This document shows positions 50,612 to 60,784 of a DNA stretch of 64,000 nucleotides, piece after piece. Below the pieces are notes generated by a model, which did not search any database, was not told the origin of the DNA, and was given only the letters and a program-made list of their open reading frames with translations. The stretch spans positions 3,286,001 to 3,350,000 of the forward strand of contig NZ_AP024852.1 of assembly GCF_024346715.1 (NCBI RefSeq), written 5' to 3'. Source of the stretch: Photobacterium swingsii. Its GTDB lineage: Bacteria; Pseudomonadota; Gammaproteobacteria; Enterobacterales; Vibrionaceae. The first letter of the stretch is position 1. Every line of letters starts with the position of its first letter. The position numbers and the translations under genes were made by a program.

Positions 50612-51415
50612 ATGCCGTCTCGTCTTTCACTTACCTTACACCTTATTTTGGCTTCATTCATTTTACTCGTCAGCAGCACAGTGTTCGCAGCCCCCAAAGC
50701 GGATTTATGGCCATACTGGCAAGGCAGTGATGAGGCTAATTCCATGCCAATCAATCATCAATTGTGGCAACAGACGCTTAATCACTACATAGTGCAACAG
50801 GGTGAGCAAACACTAATTAGCTATCACCAAATCGATCAAGAGGGAAAATGGCAGCTTGATCGCTACATTCGAGAAATGAGTAAACTCAACCCGTTGGCAT
50901 ACCGCAAAGCAGAACAATTTGCCTACTGGGTCAATCTGTATAATGCACTGACCGTCAAACTCATTGTTGATAATTACCCCGTCAAATCGATCACAAAACT
51001 CGGCGGCTTGTTTAGTTTTGGTCCATGGGATGATGAAGTGGTCACGGTCAACGGCAAAAAGCTCACCCTCAATGATATCGAGCACCGTATCTTGCGTCCG
51101 ATTTGGCAAGACAAACGTATTCACTATGCAGTGAACTGTGCGAGTCTAGGTTGCCCTAACCTACAACCCCATGCCTTCACGGCCAGCAATAGTAACCACT
51201 TACTCGATCTAGCCGCCAAACAATTCATCAACAGTAAAAAAGGCGTTCTTAGCACGAATAACAAGACCCAGCTGTCGTCCATCTACGATTGGTATCAAGC
51301 AGACTTCGGCGACACAACGCAGCTCCAGCAACACTTAAATCAGTACCGCACCACACCTGTGGTACTCAAAACAATTGATTATGATTACGACTGGGCATTG
51401 AACGAGGCAAAATAA
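50612..51415 (+). CDS. DUF547-domain exported protein
   Basis: A 267-aa secreted protein of unknown function. The signal peptide occupies about 1-28 (LILASFILLVSSTVFA, cleavage before APKADLW). The DUF547 domain covers the rest, with the recognisable FAYWVNLYNALTVKLIVDNY segment, then HYAVNCASLGCPNLQPHAF, whose two cysteines (about six residues apart) are conserved in the family. Structural work on relatives suggests a papain-like or transglutaminase-like fold, but no activity is established. I choose the ATG at 50612 because AAGG lies seven bases before it and the signal peptide starts there; the open frame from 50576 runs into the repeat. It precedes the thiamine riboswitch but is a separate transcript. 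Confidence 0.88.
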   Translation: MPSRLSLTLHLILASFILLVSSTVFAAPKADLWPYWQGSDEANSMPINHQLWQQTLNHYIVQQGEQTLISYHQIDQEGKWQLDRYIREMSKLNPLAYRKAEQFAYWVNLYNALTVKLIVDNYPVKSITKLGGLFSFGPWDDEVVTVNGKKLTLNDIEHRILRPIWQDKRIHYAVNCASLGCPNLQPHAFTASNSNHLLDLAAKQFINSKKGVLSTNNKTQLSSIYDWYQADFGDTTQLQQHLNQYRTTPVVLKTIDYDYDWALNEAK

Positions 51416-51474
51416 TGCCAATCATTGTCTTCATGCCCTAGCAACACCACGCTTGCACTATTACAATGACGACG

Positions 51475-51581
51475 TTCTCATTGGGGAGCTAAATAGAAGG
51501 TTTACACTTTCTTTCGGCTGAGATTGCACACGCAGAACCCACAGAACCTGAACCAGCTAATACTGGCGTAGGAATTGAGAA
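51475..51581 (+). promoter_or_regulatory. TPP (thiamine pyrophosphate) riboswitch upstream of thiBPQ
   Basis: The THI-box landmarks occur in order: P1 stem TTCTCA (51475-51480) with TGAGAA (51576-51581), GGGGAGC, the CTGAGA core (51518-51523), GAACCTGA (51544-51551) and TACTGGCGTAGGAA. Binding of thiamine pyrophosphate should switch off the downstream thiamine uptake genes. The 107 nt between the aptamer and thiB must hold the expression platform. I see no strong terminator there, so control of translation is more likely. Confidence 0.93.
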
Positions 51582-51688
51582 GTCGCTAAGTCAGCCTCTG
51601 TTATTAGGTCGCCCTTAAGCCACCCTTTTCTCAACCCTCGCTCATTTGATTTATTGCCAGCAGGATGCATCGGCATCAGGAGCGCTTT

Positions 51689-52687
51689 GTGAAAAAACTA
51701 CTACCTTTACTTACCTTAACGCTTGCGAGCAGCAGTGTATTTGCCACCGAACAAGACCCAAAAGCAACACTAACGGTTTATACCTATAGCTCATTTGCCT
51801 CAGATTGGGGGCCAGGCCCAGCCATTAAAACCGCATTTGAAGCTGAGTGTGACTGTCACTTAAACTTAGTGGCGCTCGATGATGGCGTGTCTATTCTTAA
51901 CCGCGTGCGCTTGGAAGGTAACAACAGCAAAGCAGATATCTTATTAGGGCTTGATAACAACCTTATCGAAGAAGCTAAAAAAACAGGTCTGCTAGCACAA
52001 CACAAGGTCGATACCAGCAAAGTTACGCTGCCAAATGGCTGGAATGACACCACCTTTGTGCCTTACGATTATGGTTACTTTGCCTTTGTTTACGATAACA
52101 CTAAGTTGAAGAACCCACCAAAGAGCTTAAAAGAATTAGTCGAACGTGATGACCTATCGATCCTTTACCAAGATCCTCGTACTTCAACCCCTGGCCAAGG
52201 CTTGATGCTGTGGATGAAATCGGTTTATGGCGATCAAGCAGCCAATGCCTGGCAGCAACTGGCCAAGAAAACAGTCACCGTCACCAAAGGTTGGTCCGAA
52301 GCCTATAGCATGTTCCTCAAAGGTGAGGCAGATATGGTGTTGTCATACACCACCTCTCCGGCTTACCACATCATCGCAGAACAAAAGAACCAGTATATCG
52401 CCGCTGATTTCAGCGAAGGGCATTACATGCAAGTGGAAGTGGCCGCCAAACTTAAAAACAGCCCACACCCTAAGTTAGCGGATCAATTTATGGACTTCAT
52501 TGTTAGCGATGGCTTCCAATCTAATATGGCCACAGGTAACTGGATGTACCCAGTAACAAATCAACAACTGCCTGACGGTTTTAACCAGCTGACGATACCT
52601 GCAACAGCGCTTGAGTTTGATGCGAAGGAAGTCGCTAAACAACGCCGCAGCTGGATTCGCGAATGGCAACACGCCCTCACGCAATAA
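51689..52687 (+). CDS. thiB: ThiB, thiamine-binding periplasmic protein
   Basis: Captures thiamine, thiamine monophosphate or thiamine pyrophosphate in the periplasm for the ThiPQ transporter. The 332-aa protein has a signal peptide (KKLLPLLTLTLASSSVFA, cleaved before TEQ). It carries the ThiB landmarks LTVYTYSSFASDWGPGPAIK, DILLGLDNN, VPYDYGYFAFVYD and EGHYMQVEVA. I choose the GTG at 51689, with AGGAG six bases upstream, over the ATG at 51665. It lies behind a TPP riboswitch and is the first gene of thiBPQ. Confidence 0.95.
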   Translation: MKKLLPLLTLTLASSSVFATEQDPKATLTVYTYSSFASDWGPGPAIKTAFEAECDCHLNLVALDDGVSILNRVRLEGNNSKADILLGLDNNLIEEAKKTGLLAQHKVDTSKVTLPNGWNDTTFVPYDYGYFAFVYDNTKLKNPPKSLKELVERDDLSILYQDPRTSTPGQGLMLWMKSVYGDQAANAWQQLAKKTVTVTKGWSEAYSMFLKGEADMVLSYTTSPAYHIIAEQKNQYIAADFSEGHYMQVEVAAKLKNSPHPKLADQFMDFIVSDGFQSNMATGNWMYPVTNQQLPDGFNQLTIPATALEFDAKEVAKQRRSWIREWQHALTQ

Positions 52688-52698
52688 AGGCATTTCGT

Positions 52699-54288
52699 TT
52701 GAACACTCGCTTTACCTCGTTATTACCCGGCATCACTGCTGCCGGGTGCATCACCGCATTAATGGTATTTGCCATTAGTGCCCTGCTCGGACACGCCGAT
52801 GAACTATCACCGCAGACATTGTGGCACGACCCGTATTTACGCCATGTCACTGGGTTTAGTTTCTACCAAGCATTCCTCTCAACCCTATTGAGTGTGGTAC
52901 CTGCGATCCCCGTCGCCTATGCACTTTCTCGCCGTCAATTTATCGGACGTGCTTTGTTGTTACGGCTCTTCGCCATGACGCTGGTACTGCCTGTCTTGGT
53001 CGCCGTGTTTGGGTTACTGTCAATATATGGAAAAAGCGGCCTACTGAATCAATGGTTTGCTGCTGCAGGTTGGGATATCACCCTCAATATTTACGGATTA
53101 AGCGGTATCTTACTCGCCCACATTTTTTTAAACCTGCCCCTCGCGGTGCGTCTATTACTGCAAAGTTTAGAAGGGATCCCACATGAGCAGCATCAGCTCG
53201 CCGCACATTTAGGTGTGACAGGCTGGAACAAGTTTCGTTTAGTCGCTTGGCCTCGATTGCAACAACAACTACCGCATGTGATCGGCTTGATCTTTATGCT
53301 GTGTTTCACCAGTTTCGCAGTGATCATGTCACTGGGTGGCGGACCTAAAGCCACCACCATTGAGCTCGCTATTTACCAAGCCCTGCGTTACGACTTTGAC
53401 CTCGCCTCAGGAGCTTTGTTAGCATTGTGGCAAATGCTACTGTGCTGTTCGTTAGTGTTAGCATCACAGCGTTTCGCTAAACCGTTAGCCACGCTGAGCG
53501 GCACGATCAACCAAGCCCCTCATCACTACCAAGATACATGGCAGAGTAAACTCTGGGATGGTTTATGGATTGGTGGCGTGATCTTACTGGTTGCGCCTCC
53601 GCTCTTGTCTGTGATCACCGCAGGGCTCAACCAGCAGCTGATTGTCCAATTAAGTTCTGCCAAACTCTGGCAAGCCATCAGCCATTCATTACAGATAGCA
53701 GCCATGTCTTGTGTGATAGCTGTTGTCAGCGGTATTGCTATTTTACTGACTAGCCGTCAATGGCGATTACAACGCAAAAAATGGGCTGCCGATGGTATTG
53801 AGCTGATTGGCGCAATGATTCTGGTTACCCCAGGTTTAGTGCTCAGTACTGGGCTATTTTTGTTACTGCGCCAATACACCGATGCCTTTGCGATGGCCTT
53901 TTGGGTGGTAGTAACCGTCAATGCGCTAATGGCACTGCCTTATGTGATCAAAACACTCAGTCAGCCTATGCTCCATATCGCCCAACAATTTAACCCGCTT
54001 TGCGCCAGTTTGGGCATGGCAGGCTTGTCTCGCCTGCGATTATTGGAATGGCGAGCATTGCGTAAACCACTATCGCAAGCTTTAGCAATCGGCTTTGTCC
54101 TATCACTTGGGGATTTAAGTGCGATAGCTTTATTTGGCAGCCAAAACTTCCAAACCTTGCCACTGTATTTATTTGAATTATTAGGCAGCTACCAAATGGA
54201 TGCCGCCGCCGTCGCAGCGCTCATCCTACTCCTACTGAGCTTAGGGTTATTTACCTTGGTTGAAACTGTGCTGCTTAGGAAGAAATAA
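52699..54288 (+). CDS. thiP: ThiP, thiamine ABC transporter permease
   Basis: Inner-membrane permease that forms the channel for thiamine import. The 529-aa protein is a fused double permease with about twelve helices and two EAA-type loops (EQHQLAAHLGVTGWNKFRLV near 183, and FNPLCASLGMAGLSRLRLLE near 433), each contacting the ThiQ ATPase. The start is uncertain: a TTG at 52699 has AAAGG eight bases upstream and leaves thiB intact, while an ATG at 52663 would overlap thiB by 25 bp, as annotated in E. coli. I give the shorter form. Confidence 0.93.
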   Translation: MNTRFTSLLPGITAAGCITALMVFAISALLGHADELSPQTLWHDPYLRHVTGFSFYQAFLSTLLSVVPAIPVAYALSRRQFIGRALLLRLFAMTLVLPVLVAVFGLLSIYGKSGLLNQWFAAAGWDITLNIYGLSGILLAHIFLNLPLAVRLLLQSLEGIPHEQHQLAAHLGVTGWNKFRLVAWPRLQQQLPHVIGLIFMLCFTSFAVIMSLGGGPKATTIELAIYQALRYDFDLASGALLALWQMLLCCSLVLASQRFAKPLATLSGTINQAPHHYQDTWQSKLWDGLWIGGVILLVAPPLLSVITAGLNQQLIVQLSSAKLWQAISHSLQIAAMSCVIAVVSGIAILLTSRQWRLQRKKWAADGIELIGAMILVTPGLVLSTGLFLLLRQYTDAFAMAFWVVVTVNALMALPYVIKTLSQPMLHIAQQFNPLCASLGMAGLSRLRLLEWRALRKPLSQALAIGFVLSLGDLSAIALFGSQNFQTLPLYLFELLGSYQMDAAAVAALILLLLSLGLFTLVETVLLRKK

Positions 54289-54289
54289 C

Positions 54290-55009
54290 ATGTTGAAGTT
54301 AGATCAGCTTACCCATAGCTACCAGCCCCATACTGCGAATGGACAAGCCATGCACTTGTCCTTTTCACTCGAGGCGCAGCAAGGCGATATTGTGGCGTTA
54401 ATCGGCCCCAGTGGTGCAGGAAAAAGTACTTTACTGGCATTAATTGCCGGCTTTCTTAAGCCTAAGAGTGGCCAGTTAACCATCGCCAATCAAATGATTG
54501 ACCAGCAAGCCCCCGCAGAGCGGCCTTTGTCGATGCTGTTTCAGGAGCATAATTTATTTCCGCATCTCACTGTGTCTGAAAACATTGGACTGGGTATTCA
54601 CCCAGGATTAACGCTGAGCCAAGTCGATAAGGAAGCTATCGTGGTGGCAGCTGCGCGGGTTGGCATTCAGCAATACTTAGATCGCCTTCCCGAGCAACTC
54701 TCTGGCGGCCAAAAACAACGTGTGGCGCTCGCGCGTTGTTTAGTGCGACATCGTCCCTTGTTGCTGCTCGATGAACCTTTTTCAGCCCTAGATCCCGCCC
54801 TGCGCAAAGAGATGTTAGAGCTAGTAAGAAGTCTCGCCCGTGAGCATAAAATCACGGTTCTCATGGTTACCCATAGCCCTGACGACGCCCTCAAGATTGC
54901 CAATAAGTGTGCGTTTATCACTAACGGTAGCATCACAGTCTTTGGTGAAACACAGCACATGCTGACACAACCACAGGATGCTGAGCTCAAGCACTACCTT
55001 GGCTATTAG
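54290..55009 (+). CDS. thiQ: ThiQ, thiamine ABC transporter ATPase
   Basis: Hydrolyses ATP to drive thiamine uptake through ThiP. The 239-aa protein has Walker A GPSGAGKST (about 38-46), the Q-loop near 83, the LSGGQKQR signature near 136 and Walker B LLLLDEPFSALD near 154, followed by the switch histidine in VTHS. The start at 54290 has AGGAAG seven bases upstream; it comes one base after the thiP stop. It closes the thiBPQ operon. Length matches the family. Confidence 0.95.
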   Translation: MLKLDQLTHSYQPHTANGQAMHLSFSLEAQQGDIVALIGPSGAGKSTLLALIAGFLKPKSGQLTIANQMIDQQAPAERPLSMLFQEHNLFPHLTVSENIGLGIHPGLTLSQVDKEAIVVAAARVGIQQYLDRLPEQLSGGQKQRVALARCLVRHRPLLLLDEPFSALDPALRKEMLELVRSLAREHKITVLMVTHSPDDALKIANKCAFITNGSITVFGETQHMLTQPQDAELKHYLGY

Positions 55010-55039
55010 CTGTAAACTGTATCGCATGCAAAAATAAGG

Positions 55040-55071
55040 AAGGGAGAACCCGAATGGTGTTCTCCCTTTTT
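55040..55071. terminator. Bidirectional terminator between thiQ and the phoH-like gene
   Basis: A ten-bp stem AAGGGAGAAC/GTTCTCCCTT with a nine-base loop and a T-run, 30 bp past thiQ. The facing gene ends 26 bp on the other side. Confidence 0.88.
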
Positions 55072-55096
55072 GATATTCAGGCTTTTAATCAGAAAT

Positions 55097-56479
55097 TTAG
55101 AGGTTTTCTTCAGCAAATTCAGCCAAGCGGCTACGTACAACGCCATTGAGATAAATATTGGCGCTTCCTTCGAAGTTTTTAAAGCGCTCAACGATATAAG
55201 TAAGCCCAGACGTTACAGGCGATAGATAATTGGAGTCAATCTGCGCAAGGTTACCCGAACAGACCAGTTTAGTGCCTTCACCACAGCGGGTGATGATAGT
55301 TTTGATTTGCGATGCGGTTAAGTTTTGGCATTCATCCAGCAACACAAACGCATTTTGGATAGAACGACCGCGCATGAAGTTAATCGATTTGAATTGAATA
55401 TTGGCTTTATCAAAGATGTATTTCATCGAGCCATCAGTACACACATCATTTTTGTGGAGCGCTTCCATGGTATCGGTCACCGCCGCCAACCATGGCATCA
55501 TTTTCTCTTCTTCCGTACCGGGTAAGAAACCAATCGATTCGGCAATTTCTGGCGTATTACGCGTGACAATAATTTTATCGTACATGCCCTTCTCAATGAC
55601 TTGCTCTAATGCTGATGCCATTGCCAAAATGGTTTTACCACAGCCCGCAGGCCCCGTTAAAATCACTAGGTCAATATCAGGGTCGAGCATGGCATCGAGC
55701 GCCATACCTTGATAAACATTTTTAGGGTGAATGCCCCAGGCCTGGCGATGCATTAAACGATCATGTCCTATGTCTTTCAATATCACATTCTCGTCGTCGA
55801 TCTGCTTGATACGAGCTGCAAACTCATGCTCTTCATCAATCAAATATTGATTAACGAAAGGCTTATCAAACAAAGTCATAGGCAATGTATGTAGCGTGGC
55901 ACGGCCTCGGCTTTCTGATTGACACTCACCCACTTGATCCCAGAATCGACCGGGATATTCAACAAACCCCTTAGTGAGCAAGCTAACATCGTCAATCAAC
56001 TGATCCGAACGATAATCATCAACGAAATACACACCTGCGCCCTTGGCTCGCAAACGCATATTAATATCTTTAGTGATCAAGACCACATCACGTGGCGCAT
56101 AGTGCTGCTGTAAGTGGAGTACAGCATTCAAAATACGGTTGTCACCCGCTTTATCAGTAAATGCATGTACAGTTTCGGTGATTTCATAATCAGCAAAAAT
56201 AGCTATGGTGCCATTGTGTGCCGTTTGTTTTGAAAAAGGGATCCCCGCAGAGATCTGCTCGGGAGTCGCATCGTGGAAAATATCTTCTAGGGCTCGAATC
56301 GCGACTCGGGCATCGCGGGCAACATCACGCTTGCTATCCTTAATGCGATCAAGTTCTTCGAGGACTGTCATCGGTATGACGACATCATGTTCTTGGAAGG
56401 AATAAATCGCGAGAGGCTCGTGTAGCAAGATATTAGTATCGAGAACAAAGACTTTCCGATCTGAATCGCCCATAGGCAC
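55097..56479 (-). CDS. PIN-PhoH protein (PhoH2-like RNase/ATPase)
   Basis: A 460-aa fusion of an N-terminal PIN nuclease domain and a C-terminal PhoH ATPase/helicase domain; relatives unwind and cleave RNA. The PIN part (about 8-150) shows FVLDTNILLHEP, PMTVLEELDRIK and DVVLITKDINMRLRA with the acidic active-site residues Asp, Glu and Asp. The PhoH part has Walker A GPAGCGKT near 260 and Walker B VLLDECQN near 385. It is monocistronic, divergent from rapA. The gene is often called ylaK or phoH2. Target RNAs are unknown. Confidence 0.92.
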   Translation of the reverse strand: MPMGDSDRKVFVLDTNILLHEPLAIYSFQEHDVVIPMTVLEELDRIKDSKRDVARDARVAIRALEDIFHDATPEQISAGIPFSKQTAHNGTIAIFADYEITETVHAFTDKAGDNRILNAVLHLQQHYAPRDVVLITKDINMRLRAKGAGVYFVDDYRSDQLIDDVSLLTKGFVEYPGRFWDQVGECQSESRGRATLHTLPMTLFDKPFVNQYLIDEEHEFAARIKQIDDENVILKDIGHDRLMHRQAWGIHPKNVYQGMALDAMLDPDIDLVILTGPAGCGKTILAMASALEQVIEKGMYDKIIVTRNTPEIAESIGFLPGTEEEKMMPWLAAVTDTMEALHKNDVCTDGSMKYIFDKANIQFKSINFMRGRSIQNAFVLLDECQNLTASQIKTIITRCGEGTKLVCSGNLAQIDSNYLSPVTSGLTYIVERFKNFEGSANIYLNGVVRSRLAEFAEENL

Positions 56480-56612
56480 CTCCTTGGTAACATTCAGGCG
56501 GTATTACATCTACCACCACTCTTTAAGCGTATGACAGTTATTCGTATTTGCTGCATTTTCACAAAACAATCGCTCCTGTGACTCCATTAAAGACCGAACT
56601 TTTTTAAATAAA

Positions 56613-56635
56613 TGTGACAAAACTACTTTGTCGCA
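56613..56635. promoter_or_regulatory. Inverted repeat between phoH-like gene and rapA
   Basis: TGTGACAAA and TTTGTCGCA, complementary except for one base pair, are separated by five bases. It may be an operator. The 56480-56837 intergenic region otherwise holds no gene I can support. Confidence 0.4.
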
Positions 56636-56651
56636 TTCAGAGCACTTTCAC

Positions 56652-56667
56652 CGTGACCTCTTTCACA
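56652..56667. promoter_or_regulatory. CRP-like site CGTGA-N6-TCACA
   Basis: The 16-bp core matches the CRP consensus TGTGA-N6-TCACA in nine of ten bases with correct spacing. It lies about 180 bp from both divergent genes, so either or both could be controlled. Confidence 0.5.
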
Positions 56668-56837
56668 TCATGCAGTAACATGACTCCCCTTTTTTCTGGT
56701 ACGAATTCTGGCTTACACTTATAGCTACGCTTTTTTGAGCCTTGTATGACACTCCTACGAGTGATGTGCTTCGCCATGGCGTGAATACCAGATAACACAT
56801 TTTCAATTTTCAAAGAATTTAGAAGGTTTTAGCCACT

Positions 56838-59756
56838 ATGCCATTTGCTTTGGGTCAACGTTGGATCAGTGATACTGAAAGTGATTTAGGATTAGGTACC
56901 GTCGTCGCCTGTGATGCCCGTACTGTTAGCCTAATGTTCTCCGCAAGTGAAGAGAGCCGCCTGTATTCCCGAAACGAAGCCCCTGTAACCCGCGTAATGT
57001 TCAACGTGGGCGATGTGGTTGAAAGCCATGAAGGTTGGTCTTTAAACGTTGAACGCGTAGATGAAGACGGCGGTGTATTCACTTACGTGGGTACACGCAC
57101 GGATACGGGTGAAGAAGACGTTAAATTACGTGAGATTTTCCTTAATCACCAAATCCGCTTCAACAAGCCACAAGACAAACTCTTTGCTGGTCAAATCGAT
57201 CGCATGGATCGCTTTGCGCTGCGCTACCGTGCGTTAAAAAATCAGTACGAACAACATAAGAGCCCATTGCGTGGACTGTGTGGCATGCGTGCCGGTTTAA
57301 TCCCTCATCAGCTGTTCATCGCCCATGAAGTGGGTCGCCGCTATGCTCCTCGTGTATTATTAGCTGATGAAGTGGGTTTAGGTAAAACCATTGAAGCAGG
57401 TATGATCATCCACCAACAAGTGTTGTCAGGCCGTGCTGAACGTATTTTGATCTTAGTGCCTGAAACCCTACAGCATCAATGGCTGGTTGAGATGATGCGT
57501 CGCTTTAACCTGCACTTCTCTATTTTCGATGAAGAACGTTGCGTTGAAGCTTACGCCGATTCAGCGAATCCGTTTGATACCGCGCAATACGTTCTATGTT
57601 CACTCGACTTCCTACGTAAGAGCCGACGCCGTTTTGAACAAGCGCTAGATGCCGATTGGGATCTTTTGGTTGTCGATGAAGCCCATCACCTTGAGTGGAG
57701 TGAAGACAAGCCAAGCCGCCAATACCAAGTGGTGGAAGCGATTGCAGAAAAAACACCCGCAGTATTGCTACTTACCGCAACACCCGAGCAACTTGGCCAC
57801 GAAAGCCACTTCGCCCGTTTGCGCCTACTAGATCCCGATCGCTTCTACGATTACCAAGCATTTGTTGAAGAAGAACGTCAGTACGCGCCCGTTGCCGATG
57901 CGGTTTCACGCCTATTGTCGGGTGAAAAACTGGATAACGATGCAAAGAACACACTGGCTGAATTACTGTCAGAGCAAGATATCGAGCCAATGCTGCGTAT
58001 TATCGAATCCAGTGCTGCTGATGATGAACAAAGCCAAACCGTCCGCCATGAGCTGATCGATAACTTAATGGATCGCCATGGTACGGGCCGTGTGCTATTC
58101 CGTAATACACGCTCTGCAATTAAAGGCTTCCCAACCCGCCATCTGAACCTTTACCCACTGGCAATGCCAACGCAATACACTACAGCGATGCGTGTTGCGA
58201 ACATGATGATGGGCAAAGTCAGCGATGAAGAGAAAGTGCTGAAACTGCTTTACCCTGAAGACATCTTCCAAGAATTTGAAGGTGAATCAGCCACATGGTG
58301 GAACTTCGATCCACGTGTTAACTGGTTGCTTGATACGCTCAAAGCCAACCGCAGCGAGAAAGTGTTGGTGATTTGTTCTCGCGCCCAAACCGCATTAACA
58401 CTAGAACAGGCACTACGCGAGCGTGAAGGTATTCGCTCTACCGTGTTCCACGAAGGCATGTCGATCATCGAGCGCGATAAAGCCGCGGCATACTTCGCAC
58501 AAGAAGAAGACGGCGCACAAGTGCTACTGTGTTCTGAAATCGGCTCTGAAGGACGTAACTTCCAATTTGCTAATCAATTGGTGATGTTTGATCTACCAAA
58601 CAACCCCGATCTGCTTGAACAACGCATCGGCCGTTTAGACCGTATTGGTCAGAAGCGTGATATAGAGATTCATGTACCTTTCCTTGAGGGTACCTCGCAA
58701 GCCCTACTGGCGCGCTGGTTTAACGAGGGCTTAAATGCCTTTGAAGAAACCTGCCCTACCGGCCGCGCTGTATACGATCACGTTCGTAGTGACCTGATTG
58801 CCTTACTGACCAGCAATGAACATAGCAGTGAAGCGCTTGACGCTCTGATAGAGCAAAGTGCTACCATGCACAACGAACTGAAATCTAAGCTAGAGCAAGG
58901 CCGTGACCGTCTATTAGAAATCCACTCAAACGGTGGTGATGCCGCAAACGAGCTCGTTGACAGTATTTCAGCGAAAGATGGCGATACCAACTTGGTAACT
59001 TTCGCGCTGGGCCTATTTGATACCATAGGCTTAAACCAAGATGACAAAGGCGAAAATGCCATTGTGGTGTCGCCGTCAGAGCACATGATGGTTGCCAGCT
59101 ACCCAGGTTTACCTTACGACGGTTGTACTATTACTTTTGATCGTGACACAGCCCTTTCCCGTGAAGATCTACACTTCCTGAGTTGGGAACACCCGATGAT
59201 CCAAGGCGGTATTGATCTACTGCTCTCAGAAGGGGTCGGCACCACTGCGGTTTCCTTGCTGAAAAACAAAGCACTGCCTGCTGGCACGCTGCTGCTTGAA
59301 TTAGTCTATGTGGTTGACGCCCAAGCACCGAAGCAATCGGGGATTGGCCGCTTCTTGCCACAAACACCGATTCGTATTTTGCTGGATGCCAAAGGTAACA
59401 ACTTATCGGCACAAGTCGAATTTGAAGGCTTTAACCGCCAGCTCAGCCCTGTTAATCGCCACCTTGGTAGCAAGTTGGTCAACTCAGTACAAAAAGAAGT
59501 ACACGTACTGATTGAACACGCAGAGCAAGTGATCGCCAAAGAAGCCGTGACAATTCGTGAAAATGCACAAGCTGAGATGGAAAGTACTTTACGTGCCGAG
59601 CTAGATCGCCTGCAAGCATTGAAAGCCGTGAACCCGAATATTCGTGATGATGAGCTAGAGCTGATTGAGTCACAGATCCAAGACCTGACCACTTACATCA
59701 GTAAGGCACAAGTACAGTTAGATTCACTACGCTTAATCGCAGTTAGTCATAACTAA
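56838..59756 (+). CDS. rapA: RapA, RNA polymerase-associated ATPase/translocase
   Basis: A Swi2/Snf2-type ATPase that binds RNA polymerase and helps recycle it after stalled or post-termination complexes. The 972-aa protein is close to the 968 aa of E. coli RapA. Two N-terminal Tudor-like domains (about 1-107, beginning [20 protein letters not shown]) precede the ATPase. Helicase motifs are clear: I ([10 protein letters not shown] near 175), II (DEAH near 280), III (LLTATP near 315) and VI ([11 protein letters not shown] near 600). The C-terminal domains run to the end with a charged coiled coil. It opens the conserved rapA-rluA-djlA-lptD block. Confidence 0.97.
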   Translation: MPFALGQRWISDTESDLGLGTVVACDARTVSLMFSASEESRLYSRNEAPVTRVMFNVGDVVESHEGWSLNVERVDEDGGVFTYVGTRTDTGEEDVKLREIFLNHQIRFNKPQDKLFAGQIDRMDRFALRYRALKNQYEQHKSPLRGLCGMRAGLIPHQLFIAHEVGRRYAPRVLLADEVGLGKTIEAGMIIHQQVLSGRAERILILVPETLQHQWLVEMMRRFNLHFSIFDEERCVEAYADSANPFDTAQYVLCSLDFLRKSRRRFEQALDADWDLLVVDEAHHLEWSEDKPSRQYQVVEAIAEKTPAVLLLTATPEQLGHESHFARLRLLDPDRFYDYQAFVEEERQYAPVADAVSRLLSGEKLDNDAKNTLAELLSEQDIEPMLRIIESSAADDEQSQTVRHELIDNLMDRHGTGRVLFRNTRSAIKGFPTRHLNLYPLAMPTQYTTAMRVANMMMGKVSDEEKVLKLLYPEDIFQEFEGESATWWNFDPRVNWLLDTLKANRSEKVLVICSRAQTALTLEQALREREGIRSTVFHEGMSIIERDKAAAYFAQEEDGAQVLLCSEIGSEGRNFQFANQLVMFDLPNNPDLLEQRIGRLDRIGQKRDIEIHVPFLEGTSQALLARWFNEGLNAFEETCPTGRAVYDHVRSDLIALLTSNEHSSEALDALIEQSATMHNELKSKLEQGRDRLLEIHSNGGDAANELVDSISAKDGDTNLVTFALGLFDTIGLNQDDKGENAIVVSPSEHMMVASYPGLPYDGCTITFDRDTALSREDLHFLSWEHPMIQGGIDLLLSEGVGTTAVSLLKNKALPAGTLLLELVYVVDAQAPKQSGIGRFLPQTPIRILLDAKGNNLSAQVEFEGFNRQLSPVNRHLGSKLVNSVQKEVHVLIEHAEQVIAKEAVTIRENAQAEMESTLRAELDRLQALKAVNPNIRDDELELIESQIQDLTTYISKAQVQLDSLRLIAVSHN

Positions 59757-59884
59757 AACGGCTCAGGGTTTCACAACCTATTGAACGGATAAGCCAAGAC
59801 CGTATCGTGCCTGCATGATACGGTCTTTCCTTATCACAGACACATTAAACCACGTCCAATCTGGATAATCAGATCGAGCATGCT

Positions 59885-60709
59885 ATGAACCCATTACCAG
59901 TACTGGATTACCATCCCCCTCTCGACCCTTGGCTGGATATTTTGTATCAAGACGATGACTTTATCGCCTTAAACAAACCCGCAGGATTACTGTCAAACCC
60001 AGGGCGACTGCCAGAACACAACGACAGTATTTACAGTAGAGTACGCCGTGATCACCCCGACTCGCATATTGTGCACCGTTTAGATATGGGAACCTCTGGC
60101 TTAATCATCATGGCGCTGAACAAGGCGGCTGAACGCGACTTGCACGCACAATTTCGTGAGCGCTTAACCCATAAGGTTTATTACGCGCTGGTTTGGGGGC
60201 ATATCGAGCAAGATGAAGGTTCGGTGGATTTGCCCTTGATTTGTGACTGGCATAACCGTCCTCGGCAAAAAATCTGCCACACAGACGGTAAACCCTCGCT
60301 CACCCATTACAATGTCGTGCGCCGTAATCCTGATAATACGACCTTAGTGCGTTTATTACCGATCACAGGCCGATCCCACCAGCTACGCTTGCACATGATG
60401 GCATTAGGTCACCCAATCATAGGGGATGAGTTTTATGCCAATGATGAAGCCAAGGCAATGTCGCCACGGTTAAATCTGCATGCAACAGAACTTTGCCTTT
60501 ACCATCCGGCAACTAATCAGCCGACTCATCTATTTGCACCTTGTGATTTTTATCCTGATGCGCCAATTCAAACGCTACCACTGAACGCGCCACGCCCTGT
60601 TGAGCCAGAGCGCCAGTCACGCCGTGCTAAACGTGCAGAAAAGCGCAAAATTCACGAAGCATTAGTCGCGCGCGCTTTATTAGCGCGAGAGCAATCAAAA
60701 TCTGATTGA
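59885..60709 (+). CDS. rluA: RluA, dual-specificity pseudouridine synthase (tRNA U32, 23S U746)
   Basis: Converts uridine 32 of some tRNAs and U746 of 23S rRNA to pseudouridine. The catalytic motif HRLDMGTSG (near 60-68) has the active-site aspartate, and GRSHQLRLHMMALGHPIIGD (near 160) is also typical. The core ends near residue 220, where E. coli RluA (219 aa) ends. This protein continues for about 50 very basic and alanine-rich residues (PERQSRRAKRAEKRK and ALVARALLAREQ), an extension that may add RNA affinity. It lies 128 bp after rapA, in the same order as in E. coli. Confidence 0.94.
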   Translation: MNPLPVLDYHPPLDPWLDILYQDDDFIALNKPAGLLSNPGRLPEHNDSIYSRVRRDHPDSHIVHRLDMGTSGLIIMALNKAAERDLHAQFRERLTHKVYYALVWGHIEQDEGSVDLPLICDWHNRPRQKICHTDGKPSLTHYNVVRRNPDNTTLVRLLPITGRSHQLRLHMMALGHPIIGDEFYANDEAKAMSPRLNLHATELCLYHPATNQPTHLFAPCDFYPDAPIQTLPLNAPRPVEPERQSRRAKRAEKRKIHEALVARALLAREQSKSD

Positions 60710-60734
60710 TTCATGACAATCTTCAGAGCATAAA

Positions 60735-60767
60735 AAAACGGGCGCCCTTACATAGGGCGCCCGTTTT
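60735..60767. terminator. Bidirectional terminator between rluA and djlA
   Basis: A 14-bp stem (AAAACGGGCGCCCT and complement) with a five-base loop and A/T runs on both sides. Confidence 0.93.
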
Positions 60768-60784
60768 ACATTCCACTCGATACA

